64,000 bases of DNA from an uncultured Acidobacteriota bacterium (GTDB lineage: Bacteria; Acidobacteriota; UBA6911; RPQK01; JAJDTT01). Below are positions 26,371 through 35,272 of the stretch, piece after piece. Every line of letters begins with the position of its first letter. Position 1 is the first letter of the stretch. The notes beneath the pieces are model-generated. The model did no database searches and had not been told where the DNA came from. It saw only the letters and a list, made by a program, of their open reading frames with translations. The stretch covers positions 35,647 through 99,646 of the forward strand of contig CATOST010000007.1 in NCBI GenBank assembly GCA_951812665.1. Reading direction: 5' to 3'. The position numbers were made by a program, and so were the translations under genes.

Positions 26371-27654
26371 TTGGAAGAGGACCGCAGATCCTGGGAGACC
26401 GGTGCCGGAGACGCCGCGTTGGCGACGCCGGCCATGGACCGGTACAACGGCCGGATCCTCATTCTTAAGTCGTTCCTGATCTATTTCGCCGCGCCCGTCG
26501 TCTACATCGGCATTGTCCAGGCGGCCCTGTGCGACCGCCTCGGCGCCGGCGCCACGGTGGCCAACCTGCCCGCCTCCGCCTATCTCCTGGGATCGGTGGC
26601 CCCCCTGGTTCTCTCCTGGCTCATTCCCCATCGGTGGACCCGCCCCACGCTGGTGGTCGCCTACCTGGTGACCATGTCCGCCTTCCTGATGGTTCTGGCC
26701 ACGCTGATCCTCCCCGTCTCCAATACGGTGCGTTTGTGGGCCGTGGTGGGCCAGGGTCTGATTCAGGGCGTTTCGGCATCGGTGGCCCACGTCTACGGTT
26801 TCCAATGCCTGAAGCGCGGCACGACCCCCAAGGGCCGGGCCAGGGCGTTGAAGTGGGCCTACGGGGTATCGCCGCTGGCCGGGGTGGCCGGCTCCCTCTG
26901 GGCTCAGTTCGTCCTGGGAGGGGGCATCGAGGGGCTTGTCTTCCCCTATGATTTCGGCCTCCTCTACCTGACCGGAGTGCCATGCATGGTGGCCATCTCT
27001 GTCCTGTCCAGTCGCTATCGGTTGCTGGATATCCAGGAGGAGAAGCCGCCCAACCTCCTTCCCTATCTCTGGCGAAGTCTCCTTTCCTTCTGGACCCTGC
27101 GGATTCTGCTCCTGGTCTGGCTGGCCTACTTTTTCTGGTATCTGACCATCAACACCATGCCCAACCTGTCGCTCTTCGCCCGCGAAGCCCTGAGTCGGGA
27201 GCCCCAGGAGCTCTCGGGCTGGATGATGGCCCTGCGCTTCGGATTCAAATGCGTGGGGGGATTCGTGCTGGGGGTGATCGCCATCCGATGGGGCATGCGA
27301 GCCCCGCTTCTGACCTGTGCCGGCCTCGTGGGTGCGGCCGTCCTCTGGGCCTGGTTCATCCCCGGACACCTGTACCTGCTGGCCTTCGGCATCATGGGCG
27401 CCGGAGAGTTGGGAGGCGTCTACTTTCCCAACTACGTCATCAGCATCTCTTCGGCCGCCGATTCCACCCGCAATCTGGCCATCCTCGGGTTGGTGACCCC
27501 GGTGAGCAGCCTGGGCCCGGCGCTGCACGGCGGGCTCGCCGACACCCTCGGTTTCCCGGCCAGCTTCCTTTTCGGAGTGACTGCGGCGCTGGTATCCCTG
27601 ACGCTGATTCTGAGGCTCGCGCCGCAAACGTCCACGGTCCGGCCGGGGTCGTGA
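26371..27654 (+). CDS. MFS transporter
   Basis: 427 residues with about twelve hydrophobic segments (for example SFLIYFAAPVVYIGIVQAAL, VLLIRWGM-type loops between helices, and FLFGVTAALVSLTLILRL at the end). Start is a TTG with GGAG nine bases upstream; no in-frame ATG is near. It ends the 22368-27654 co-directional run, so it likely moves the substrate or product of the amidohydrolase genes. Confidence 0.82.
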   Translation: MEEDRRSWETGAGDAALATPAMDRYNGRILILKSFLIYFAAPVVYIGIVQAALCDRLGAGATVANLPASAYLLGSVAPLVLSWLIPHRWTRPTLVVAYLVTMSAFLMVLATLILPVSNTVRLWAVVGQGLIQGVSASVAHVYGFQCLKRGTTPKGRARALKWAYGVSPLAGVAGSLWAQFVLGGGIEGLVFPYDFGLLYLTGVPCMVAISVLSSRYRLLDIQEEKPPNLLPYLWRSLLSFWTLRILLLVWLAYFFWYLTINTMPNLSLFAREALSREPQELSGWMMALRFGFKCVGGFVLGVIAIRWGMRAPLLTCAGLVGAAVLWAWFIPGHLYLLAFGIMGAGELGGVYFPNYVISISSAADSTRNLAILGLVTPVSSLGPALHGGLADTLGFPASFLFGVTAALVSLTLILRLAPQTSTVRPGS

Positions 27655-27741
27655 TCCCGAAGAGGGGCCGGGGCTCACGTTAGATCCAACTAGACTGCGA
27701 TAACTCTCAGATACACTGGATTGAGAACAGATTGAGCGATG

Positions 27742-28965
27742 TCACTGTCCAGAATTTTCGACCACAAGAACCTGAATCTGCCGGTGAGATCTTTTCGCTT
27801 CCAAACCCAGTTCCTTGTTCAGCGCACCAATTAAAACACTCGGGTCATCTGGTTGGTACGGAAGTTCCCAATCGTATTTCCCACTGAGTCCGGTTTCATC
27901 TACGACTGGAAGTTCTATCCACTCAGCGACAGCGAGACATAGATTCTCCATTGTCTGCATTGTTCCATGAAGGGTGCCTCGCACCGGCCAAGATGCACTT
28001 TTCTCCGCTCGTGAAGGTGTAAGTCCACTCTTCTTGCCGGGCAACTGCTTCAGAACCAGCACTTCCTTCTCCTGGGTTTCCCAGTAGATGGACAACCCAA
28101 AGCTGCTCTTTAGAGCTTCCCGAAGGAGAGGTAGGAGTCGAGTCTCTTGTCCCTTTGGCACGATAGCGGAGACACGATACTGTCTTTCTTGGTGGGGCAG
28201 TCGGTAATCGACATATGGTGGGGGTGCTTCATAGGCAAGACGGATCAAGGTTTCAAGAAACAGCCCATCTGCAACGAAGCGATTGCTTCCGGGCGGATAC
28301 ATCGAAGCAGACCCGGTTGCGGATACAGGCTTGATGATGACCTGAGTCAAGGGTTCAATCCCATCAACCCAATTGCGGTCCCAATCCAGACTGACCTCAG
28401 ATGTCTCCTTCTGAGGCAGATTGACGGGAATACCCGCCATGATCTTCTCGAGTACCTCGACCGACAGATTCCAAGGTGAAGTGACGCCGGCGATTCTGCC
28501 GGCTGCATCTACAATCACAGTGTGGGGGATCCCTATACCTTGATAAGCATTGAACCATTTTCGATCCGGGTCCCAGGCCGATATGCCTGGCGTAGGTGTT
28601 TTCTTCAGGAATTCACGAAGGCGAGGTTTGTCTCCATCAGTCGATACGGAAACGAAAGCAATTGGTTTGCCGGAGAGCTTTGCGGCCAAGTCATTCAAGT
28701 GAGGAATGACTCGGATGCATGGGATGCACCATGTTGCCCAGAATTCCAAGACCACTGTTTTTCCTCGAAGAGTGGAGAATTTCAGGTCTTCCCCTTCCAG
28801 GGTCTGAAGCGCGCCGCCGGAATGGAACCCAGGAGCAATTTCCCCAACCATTGAATCCTTCTGCTGTTTAGGCAACGTCTCCGACGGCATTTGGCAGGCG
28901 GCCGCGAAGCCCACCCATAAGACCGAAACGAGACCTCTCGCGGATACTGTTCGCATGGTTTCCAT
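27742..28965 (-). CDS. TlpA-like thioredoxin fused to a TIGR03435-type domain
   Basis: 407 residues from the ATG at 28965 (GGAGGGAAGG directly upstream), with a lipoprotein leader (lipobox GFAAAC). Residues ~40-185 are a TlpA/ResA thioredoxin: LEFWATWCIPCIRVIPHL holds the CXXC and GIGIPHTVIVDAAG the cis-proline. Residues ~220-405 match the Solibacter-type TIGR03435 domain, most clearly PVVDETGLSGKYDWELPY and LGLEAK…VLVVEN. That domain is characteristic of Acidobacteria and of unknown function. The gene follows the sigma / anti-sigma / secretin-like genes after 99 bases and may be part of that unit. Envelope thiol redox control is the likely role. Confidence 0.85.
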   Translation of the reverse strand: METMRTVSARGLVSVLWVGFAAACQMPSETLPKQQKDSMVGEIAPGFHSGGALQTLEGEDLKFSTLRGKTVVLEFWATWCIPCIRVIPHLNDLAAKLSGKPIAFVSVSTDGDKPRLREFLKKTPTPGISAWDPDRKWFNAYQGIGIPHTVIVDAAGRIAGVTSPWNLSVEVLEKIMAGIPVNLPQKETSEVSLDWDRNWVDGIEPLTQVIIKPVSATGSASMYPPGSNRFVADGLFLETLIRLAYEAPPPYVDYRLPHQERQYRVSAIVPKGQETRLLPLLREALKSSFGLSIYWETQEKEVLVLKQLPGKKSGLTPSRAEKSASWPVRGTLHGTMQTMENLCLAVAEWIELPVVDETGLSGKYDWELPYQPDDPSVLIGALNKELGLEAKRSHRQIQVLVVENSGQ

Positions 28966-29064
28966 CCTTCCCTCCACTATCCCTGATCGCCCTTGCGCAG
29001 CCTGGTAAGTCACCGACTTATCGGCTGAGTGGGTGAGAAATGCGGGCTATGCACCGCCGGAAAG

Positions 29065-29856
29065 TTACTCCAATACCCGAGGTGTAACCACAATGATCAC
29101 TGCATCGCCCAGTTCCGAGGAATCACTCACCTGAGAGGTTCCGATTACCAGAGTCTCTCCACTGGCCGCGATAAACGGAGTGGTGAGGGAGGTTGTGCTG
29201 TATGCGGACAGGTTCCCGGAGCCTCTACCCATAGCGTACATTCTCAATAGGAAATCATTGGCGATTTTCTTGTCTGCGGCTCCAAAATGGAACTTGTCAA
29301 CGACAATGCTCGCCCTGTCCAATTCCGGAACAACTCGAATGCCCTCAATCTCCACGAAGAATTGGCCCTTTATCTTTAAGCTCCGCGGATTTCCTCCCCC
29401 TTCACTGACCGTGATCACTGGGCTTGCCAAGACCTCGAATTGTCGGTAATGGGTCAGGGAGGAAATATCTTCGACGACCTCCTGAATGGGAGCTGGCAAT
29501 CCGTTCTTGGTTCCCTCTCCATCGCGTGAGGCACCCAGGATGTAGAATTCGAACAGGACTCGCTTCGGCGGTATATCGTGCTGGCGAAGTAGTTCCTTAA
29601 CGATCCCGTGTTGTTCCGGTGGCGCTGAGACGGTGATTGTATTGAAGGCATTACTCACTACCGCAGGACGTTTCCCATGGTCTCGTGAGCCCGGCAACGT
29701 ATTAAATAGGCTCGCCAGATCTTCCGCTTTCCTCCATTTGATTTCATAGACTTTAGTAATCAACTTGCTCGCTTGAGATTGGCCCTGCGCCAGCTCGTCC
29801 CAAGCTGGCCCGGCGAGGAATAGGTTGACGATCAAGATCGCATGCAACTTGTTCAT
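29065..29856 (-). CDS. small secretin-like exported protein
   Basis: 263 residues from the ATG at 29856 (AAAGGAGGG upstream), Sec leader ILIVNLFLAGPAW. The N-terminal half resembles a secretin N/NolW ring domain (TKVYEIKWRKAEDLASLF, NAFNTITVSAPPEQH, then LLRQHDIPPKRVLFEF). The C-terminal half has the secretin-like closing motif ETLVIGTSQVSD…VIIVVTPRV. It is too short for a pore-forming secretin. It overlaps the anti-sigma candidate by four bases. Its role is unknown; a periplasmic sensor or scaffold is possible. Confidence 0.65.
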   Translation of the reverse strand: MNKLHAILIVNLFLAGPAWDELAQGQSQASKLITKVYEIKWRKAEDLASLFNTLPGSRDHGKRPAVVSNAFNTITVSAPPEQHGIVKELLRQHDIPPKRVLFEFYILGASRDGEGTKNGLPAPIQEVVEDISSLTHYRQFEVLASPVITVSEGGGNPRSLKIKGQFFVEIEGIRVVPELDRASIVVDKFHFGAADKKIANDFLLRMYAMGRGSGNLSAYSTTSLTTPFIAASGETLVIGTSQVSDSSELGDAVIIVVTPRVLE

Positions 29857-30344
29857 AGTCCCTCCTTTGTCAGGATCCACATCATCCTGGTCCCTGTCTT
29901 GGGAAGCCGGAAATGGAGAACCAGTTGTCGGGCGGTTCGTTGTTCTGGTGGTGTCGAAATTCTGGCGGCGGCTGTCTCTGCCCCGCCGGAGGGTGGAACC
30001 TCCTCACTTAAGTGAATCCGGTCTTTCAGCGACTGATCCGGATCAGCGGCTTCCAGTGCAACTGGCCATGGCTCCGATCTTGGCAACAGCGCCAATGAGT
30101 CCAGTACCCTCTCGTTCGGTAGGGGCAGGCTGGTGATTTCCTCCGATGTGGTAGGAGCGTCTGGAGTGAACAGTACAAGAATTAAGACCAAAACTGCTGC
30201 TGCCGACAGAGTGCCAAAGATATACATGGGACTCCGTGGCTTCTCTGCTTTTTGGAGACTCTCCCACGCGCGGTCGCGAACTCGTCGATAGACCGCTTCC
30301 GGCACATCGGAATCTCGCCACTCTTCCCTAACGTATTTATTCAT
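29853..30344 (-). CDS. membrane anti-sigma factor candidate
   Basis: 163 residues: a short charged cytoplasmic part (residues 1-38, KYVREEWRDSDVPEAVYRRV), one membrane helix (~40-60, IFGTLSAAAVLVLILVLF) and a periplasmic tail of ~100 residues. This topology and its position between an ECF sigma gene (four-base overlap) and an exported protein gene are what anti-sigma factors show. No HXXXCXXC zinc motif is present, so the assignment rests on context. Confidence 0.65.
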   Translation of the reverse strand: MNKYVREEWRDSDVPEAVYRRVRDRAWESLQKAEKPRSPMYIFGTLSAAAVLVLILVLFTPDAPTTSEEITSLPLPNERVLDSLALLPRSEPWPVALEAADPDQSLKDRIHLSEEVPPSGGAETAAARISTPPEQRTARQLVLHFRLPKTGTRMMWILTKEGL

Positions 30345-30883
30345 CGGTGTTCCCTGAAGTCACCCAAAGACTTCCGCAGCTTCTTCCTGGCGCCATGGAG
30401 ATAGGCGCGAATGGTCCCCGCCTTCCTCCTTAGGATCCGGGCCACCTCGTCCGTCGGCAGTTCATGGAACTCCTTGAAGATGAAGGTCGCTCGTTCATTG
30501 AACGAAAGACTGGAAAGCGCTTCGAGGAGTCGATTTCGGATCTCTCTTTGCAGTACAGGATCGGCCGAGGGCTCTGCTGCGAACAATTCCTTCAAGGGGC
30601 TCCAAATCCTCCTCCGCCGGTGGGCGTCGCGCGCTGCATTGACCGTAACGCGGTAGATCCACCCATCCAGCTCCCGGACCGTCTTGAATTGGGGAAACCG
30701 TCGGAAGATCTTGATGTACACCTCTTGTGCCACGTCTTCGGCGTCGGTCAGGTTCTGGGTGAGATAGAGTGCTGTTTTCATCACTCTCGTCTGGTAATGA
30801 CCAATAAGCAGGTCAAAGGCTTGGCGGTTTCCATCACGCGCCTCTCGGGCGAGATCCCGAAGCCTCTTTTCAGCCTCGTCCAT
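30341..30883 (-). CDS. ECF sigma factor (RpoE-like)
   Basis: 180 residues from the ATG at 30883 with GGAAGGA upstream; an open frame to 31042 runs into the repeat region and is not favoured. Region 2 is NLTDAEDVAQEVYIKIFRR and region 4 is LPTDEVARILRRKAGTIRAY, joined by a variable linker. It would direct RNA polymerase to its own operon and to envelope genes. The four-base overlap with the anti-sigma candidate supports coupled expression. Confidence 0.92.
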   Translation of the reverse strand: MDEAEKRLRDLAREARDGNRQAFDLLIGHYQTRVMKTALYLTQNLTDAEDVAQEVYIKIFRRFPQFKTVRELDGWIYRVTVNAARDAHRRRRIWSPLKELFAAEPSADPVLQREIRNRLLEALSSLSFNERATFIFKEFHELPTDEVARILRRKAGTIRAYLHGARKKLRKSLGDFREHR

Positions 30884-31233
30884 CAACGTCCTTCCCGCCC
30901 ACTTTCTTCTAATGAAAACGCGCCTGACCCCGGAATCGTTGGGAATTTCAGGTTCGAACACAAAAGAGGGGACAGTCTGTTTCTTACAGTTCGTGGCGGG
31001 TTGGATTCGCTTCCGATGCTCGATCCAGCCACGATCCGACATGTCGGGACCGGACGACTCTTCATCCTGAAGGGGTGTTCCGTCCGTCCTGGGTGAAACG
31101 GAGGCGCTGTCGGTTTAGCTCCCCTTGGATTTTACGTATCGTCGGCTATCATTTGGGGGATTTCCGTGAGTCTGCGTTCCGAGCCCACTGTGAGCCGACG
31201 TATGGAAACCATCGAATGCGGAGACCCTGACCC
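30884..31233. other. gene-free stretch holding a repeat upstream of helicase-associated copy 1
   Basis: 350 bases without a credible gene. It holds copy 4 of the GGGGACAGTC motif and a ~240-base segment related to 35828-36130 (see the repeat entry). The sigma-operon promoter should lie near 30890-30960, but I could not pick a clear -35/-10 pair. The last 30 bases carry the leader CGGAGACCCTGA before the ATG at 31234. Confidence 0.6.
30964..31205 (+). repeat. long direct repeat, left copy (starts with GGGGACAGTC motif copy 4)
   Basis: Starts with AAGAGGGGACAGTCTGTTTC and is related over its length to 35828-36130. Shared blocks include CGATCCAG, GACCGGA, TTTCCGTGAGTCTGCGTTCC (TTTCCGTAAGTGTGCGTTCC in the other copy) and CCGACG. 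The two are diverged, not recent copies. Both lie in front of a helicase-associated gene or its remnant. Confidence 0.65.
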
Positions 31234-33069
31234 ATGAGTGTCGACCCGAGGCCGACCACCCTGGAAAAGGCTCTGGGCAACATGACGATCGCGAACCTCC
31301 AGCCGATGATGGAGGTGCTGTCCATCCCCGAGCCGCGGCCGACGCGAAAGCCGGCCATCATAGCAGCCGTCCGACTCCGACTGACTGATGATGTGTTACG
31401 AACGATATGGCGGTATCTGGATGAAACCCAGCAGCTCGCGGTGTCGGAAACGCTCTACAGCCCGGAGCATCGATTCCATCCCCAACATTTTTACGCCGTA
31501 TACGGTGCGCTGCCGGAGGGCATCATTCAGTACTATGACGGCGAATTTTCGCTGCTGCATTTTTTTCTCTATCCGCCGTTCAGTTACCGGGATCTTCCGA
31601 TCGTCATCCCCAAGGAACTCAAGCCCCAACTCGTGAAGTTCGTCCCCCGGCCGCCGGAACCGGCCATCAATTCCGTGGATGAGGTTCCGGACTTCCTAGA
31701 TCGGCGCCGCCGCACCCACGGTTCCGAGAAACCGGAGTTCGATCGGGTGCCCATGATCCGACGCGGCATGGAGCCGGTTGCGGTGGCCGACCTGTTCGCC
31801 GTGCTGCATCTGATCGACGGGGGCAAGATCGCCGTCAGCGTGAAAACGCGGAGACCTGCGGCGGTTTCCGTCCGACGCATCGCGGAAGTGCTGCACGGTG
31901 GCGACTTCTTCGACCCGACTGCGAAGAAACGACAGGGTCAGATAATCGGTCCCATCCGGGCATTCGCTTGGCCCTGGATGGTGCAAGCTGCCCAACTCGC
32001 CGAATTGCGGGGCTCCAAGCTGGCTTTGACCAAGGCCGGACGCGCGGCATTCGCAGCTCCGCCCGAAAACACGTTGCGACGCATCTGGGAGCGATGGTTG
32101 AAGAACACCTTGTTGGATGAGTTCAACCGCGTGGACGACATCAAAGGCCAGTTTCGAGGACGGGGCAGGCAGATGATGACATCGCCGCGAAAGCGCCGAC
32201 CCGTGATCGCTGAGGCGCTCGCGAAATGCCCCGTGGGCGGCTGGGTCCAGGTGGACGGTCTCTTTCGCTTCATGCACGCGACGGGTCTTGGTTTCGGCGT
32301 CACCCGGGATCCTCGGAGTCTCTACCTCGTCGACCCGGAGTACGGGAGCCTCGGCCATGCCAAAGGTCTGCTCTGGAACTTCGTCGAGGGTCGCTATGCC
32401 CGGTGTCTGTTGTTCGAGTACGCGGCCACACTGGGGATGGTGGACGTCGCTTTCACCGACCCGCGGGGCGCGCGGTTGGACTACACGCACCTGTGGGGCG
32501 CCGATGAGCTTGATTTCTTGAGCCGCTACGACGGCCTGGAGTATGTCCGACTCAATCCGCTCGGCGCCTACTGCCTCGGCCAGACCAAGGCCTACGAGCC
32601 GACCACGCCTACGATTCGCACCGCGCTGACTCTCCAAACCGATCTTCGCGTTCATGCGGCGGCTCCGCTGACGCCTCAAGAACGTCTGATGCTGGAGGCC
32701 TATGCCCAGGCTGAGTCCGACGGTGTCTGGCGACTGGATCTCTTACGTTCACTTACGGCCGCCGAGAGCGGTCAGGACGTAGCGAGACTGAGGAAATTTC
32801 TGGCCGCGCGCGACGATCAGCCGTTGCCGGAGAGGGTCGAAGGATTCCTCCGTAGCGTCGAGCGCGGTGCGAGCGCTCTGACGCCCAAGGGTAGGGCCTG
32901 GTTGATTGAATGCCGGGACCGGAAAGTCGCCGACCGCATCGTTGCCGACCGGCGGGCGGCCAAGCTCTGTCTGCGCGCCGGCCTCCGCCACCTCGTCGTT
33001 CATGCAGGATCCGAAGCGGCGTTTCGGCGAGTGGCCCGCGCCTTGGGGTACGCTTTGTCCTTGCGTTGA
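31234..33069 (+). CDS. helicase-associated (XPB-like) domain protein, copy A
   Basis: 611 residues, no export signal and no Walker motifs. The N-terminal ~60 residues form a SAP-like helical part (LEKALGNMTIANLQPMMEVL). The C-terminal ~170 residues match the helicase-associated domain found N-terminal to bacterial XPB-like helicases (PF13625 type): TALTLQTDLRVHAAAPLTPQ, then ESDGVWRLDLLRSL and an LPERVEGFLRSV segment. The middle has two winged-helix-like parts with LTKAGRAAF endings. Known proteins of this kind sit on or next to a helicase; here the helicase is missing. A tandem paralogue follows at 33136. The function is unknown; DNA binding is inferred. Confidence 0.7.
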   Translation: MSVDPRPTTLEKALGNMTIANLQPMMEVLSIPEPRPTRKPAIIAAVRLRLTDDVLRTIWRYLDETQQLAVSETLYSPEHRFHPQHFYAVYGALPEGIIQYYDGEFSLLHFFLYPPFSYRDLPIVIPKELKPQLVKFVPRPPEPAINSVDEVPDFLDRRRRTHGSEKPEFDRVPMIRRGMEPVAVADLFAVLHLIDGGKIAVSVKTRRPAAVSVRRIAEVLHGGDFFDPTAKKRQGQIIGPIRAFAWPWMVQAAQLAELRGSKLALTKAGRAAFAAPPENTLRRIWERWLKNTLLDEFNRVDDIKGQFRGRGRQMMTSPRKRRPVIAEALAKCPVGGWVQVDGLFRFMHATGLGFGVTRDPRSLYLVDPEYGSLGHAKGLLWNFVEGRYARCLLFEYAATLGMVDVAFTDPRGARLDYTHLWGADELDFLSRYDGLEYVRLNPLGAYCLGQTKAYEPTTPTIRTALTLQTDLRVHAAAPLTPQERLMLEAYAQAESDGVWRLDLLRSLTAAESGQDVARLRKFLAARDDQPLPERVEGFLRSVERGASALTPKGRAWLIECRDRKVADRIVADRRAAKLCLRAGLRHLVVHAGSEAAFRRVARALGYALSLR

Positions 33070-33135
33070 AGTTCTCGCGGTTGAACGCGATGCGTCCTGA
33101 AACCGGGGAGCCATCGATCTCGGAGACCCTGAGCA

Positions 33136-34983
33136 ATGAGAATCCAACTACCGTCAGCCACCCTTGAGGACGCCCTGTCGGGACTGATGGTCCCGGTCCT
33201 CAGACCCATGATCAAGCTTTTGAACCTCCCCAAGCCGCGGCCACGACTGAAGACGGACATGGTAAAGACGATCCGGGAGAGGCTGACCGGCAGGTCGTTG
33301 CGAGAGCTTTGGGAGCGGCTTGACAAGACCCATAAGTTGGCGGTGGCGGAAACGATTCATGGTTTCGACACCCATTTCAACGCTGATCGGTTTCGCGCCA
33401 AGTATGGTGTGCTGCCGAAGGGTTTCGACCCGGCCAATGCCAAGAAAGTTTCGCTGTTGCGCTTCTTTTTCTACCCGCCGGACGGGTACCGGTATTTCTC
33501 GCCCACCACGATCCCCAGAGACCTTGAGAAACAACTCCGGGAATTCGTGCCCGAGCCGGAGTTGCCGACCGTCGCCTCGCTGGACGAAGCTCCGGATTTC
33601 GTCGATCGGCGCCGGAGCGGCTTTGTTCCCAAGGGGCAGAAACCGAAATTCGACAGAGTGCTCCTGACTCGCCGCAATATGGAGCTGGCTGCGGCGTACG
33701 ACCTGCTTGCCGTGCTCCGCCTGATCGATTCCGGCAGGATCTCCGTCAGCAGGAAGACCCGTCGCGCGTCGGCGGTCTCCGTGCGACGCGTCGCGGAGGT
33801 GCTGTACGACGGCGACTTCTTCGACCCAACCGAGAAGAGGGAGCGGTGGACCCAGTTCGTCGGCCCCATCCGGTCCTTCGCCTGGCCCTGGTTGGCGCAG
33901 GCCGGCAAGCTTGCCCAATTGCGCGGCTCCAAGCTGACGTTGACCAAGGCCGGGCGCGCGGCCTTCACGGCGCTGCCCGCCGAGACCCTCCGGCGGACCT
34001 GGAAGGGCTGGTTGAAGAACACCCTGTTGGACGAGTTCAGCCGCGTGGAGGAGATCAAGGGGCAGTCCCGGGGCCGGGGCAAACGGACGATGACCGCGCC
34101 GCGGAACCGCCGGCCCTGGATTGACGAGGCGCTCGCGGAATGTCCGGTCGGCCGGTGGGTGCAGGTGGACGAGTTCTTTCGCTTCATGCAAGCAGCGGAA
34201 CTGGACTTCAGCGTCACGCGGTACCCCTGGCACCTCTACCTCGGCGGGCCGGAGCACGGGAGCTTCGGGCTTGCCGGCGATCAGAGTTGGAACCTGCTCC
34301 AGGGGCGATATGTCCTGTGTCTGTTGTTCGAATACGCGGCCACACTGGGCTTGGTGGACGTGGCATTCACCGACCCGCGCGGCGCGCGGCGCGACTACAT
34401 TGACTTGTGGGGCGCCGATGATCTGGAGTTCCTCAGCCGGTACGATGGCCTGGAGTATTTTCGACTCAATTCGCTCGGCGCCTATTGTCTGGGCCAGGCC
34501 GACAGGTACGAGCCGACCACGCCTCCGGTCCGCACGGCGCTGACCCTGTTTACCGATCTTCGCGTGCAGTCGATGGCGCCGCTGCCGCCGGAAGAACGAC
34601 TGCTGTTGGAGACCTTTGCCAAGACCGAGTCCGACGGCGTCTGGCGTCTGGATCTCTCTCGAGCCATGTCGGCCGTGGAAATCGGCCAGAGTGTGGCGCA
34701 ACTGAGGGAGTTTCTCACCGCGCGCGACGATCAGCCCCTGCCGGATCGGGTGGAAGGGTTCCTCCGCCGTGTCGAGCAGGGGTCGCGAGCCCTGACCGCG
34801 AAGGGTCCGGCCTTGATGATCGAATGTGCGGACAGGGCGGTCGCCGACCGTATCGTCGCCGACCCACGGGCTTCCAAGCACTGCCTCCGTGCCGGTCCGC
34901 GCCGACTCGTCGTCGCCGCAAGATCCGAGGCGGCGTTCCGGAAGGCGGCGCATGCCTTGGGGTACGCGTTTTCCGTGCGGTGA
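33136..34983 (+). CDS. helicase-associated (XPB-like) domain protein, copy B
   Basis: 615 residues, homologous to copy A over its whole length by eye (for example LLFEYAATLG, GADDLEFLSRYDGLEY, LGAYCLGQ). It keeps the same layout: SAP-like N-terminus, winged-helix-like middle with LTKAGRAAF, and C-terminal helicase-associated domain (TALTLFTDLRVQSMAPLPPE). The 66-base gap and the 5' leader CGGAGACCCTGA before the ATG are also shared with copy A. The last ~38 coding bases plus the 3' flank recur at 36182-36308. No ATPase domain is present in either copy. Confidence 0.7.
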   Translation: MRIQLPSATLEDALSGLMVPVLRPMIKLLNLPKPRPRLKTDMVKTIRERLTGRSLRELWERLDKTHKLAVAETIHGFDTHFNADRFRAKYGVLPKGFDPANAKKVSLLRFFFYPPDGYRYFSPTTIPRDLEKQLREFVPEPELPTVASLDEAPDFVDRRRSGFVPKGQKPKFDRVLLTRRNMELAAAYDLLAVLRLIDSGRISVSRKTRRASAVSVRRVAEVLYDGDFFDPTEKRERWTQFVGPIRSFAWPWLAQAGKLAQLRGSKLTLTKAGRAAFTALPAETLRRTWKGWLKNTLLDEFSRVEEIKGQSRGRGKRTMTAPRNRRPWIDEALAECPVGRWVQVDEFFRFMQAAELDFSVTRYPWHLYLGGPEHGSFGLAGDQSWNLLQGRYVLCLLFEYAATLGLVDVAFTDPRGARRDYIDLWGADDLEFLSRYDGLEYFRLNSLGAYCLGQADRYEPTTPPVRTALTLFTDLRVQSMAPLPPEERLLLETFAKTESDGVWRLDLSRAMSAVEIGQSVAQLREFLTARDDQPLPDRVEGFLRRVEQGSRALTAKGPALMIECADRAVADRIVADPRASKHCLRAGPRRLVVAARSEAAFRKAAHALGYAFSVR

Positions 34984-35072
34984 CGGCTGCGTGCAGAGAA
35001 CCAACCCCCGCGCCTGTTCCTCCGACGTTCCGAAAAATGGCTGAAGCCGGTTTTCGGGACACTGCATGACCG
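34946..35072 (+). repeat. near-identical direct repeat, left copy (3' end of copy B plus flank)
   Basis: About 127 bases that recur at 36182-36308 with two differences that I can see. It runs from GCGGCGCATGCCTTGGGG inside copy B to about 90 bases past its stop. Such high identity implies a recent duplication. Confidence 0.85.
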
Positions 35073-35084
35073 GAGGGGACGGAA

Positions 35085-35107
35085 GAAGGGAACAGTCTTT
35101 TTCTTCC
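35085..35107 (+). repeat. GGGGACAGTC-type motif, copy 5
   Basis: AAGGGAACAGTCTTTTTCTT, a variant copy before the ParE/RelE module. Copy 6 follows at 35828 after the module, in the same direction. Confidence 0.6.
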
Positions 35108-35259
35108 AGGCCTCGCCGGATAAACCTGCAGGTTTGCAGTTTGGTCTGGTTCGACCTCGACACGCCTGGTCAGGCTGCTCCATACGGTGAAATCCTAAGC
35201 CAAGTCGGGACTCTCCGATGCCTGCCGTTGGCAGTTGATATCCTTGAGAGAAGTAAGAC

Positions 35260-35272
35260 TCGGCAGTGCCGA
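35260..35272. promoter_or_regulatory. palindromic operator candidate of the ParE/RelE module
   Basis: TCGGCA-G-TGCCGA is a perfect 13-base inverted repeat 26 bases before the antitoxin ATG. CTGCC-GTT-GGCAG lies 25 bases further upstream. Binding of the toxin-antitoxin complex here is inferred from position. Confidence 0.4.

Noticed and set aside
25477..27678. 733-residue open frame antisense to the amidohydrolase and MFS genes
   Set aside because: Low-complexity Gly/Gln/His-rich translation opposite three well-recognised genes.
30884..31042. 53-residue extension of the ECF sigma factor
   Set aside because: Runs into the repeat and motif copy 4; the ATG at 30883 has GGAAGGA and starts at the usual place.
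33154..35163. 669-residue open frame antisense to helicase-associated copy B
   Set aside because: Shadow of copy B; the matching antisense frame of copy A is much shorter and not conserved.
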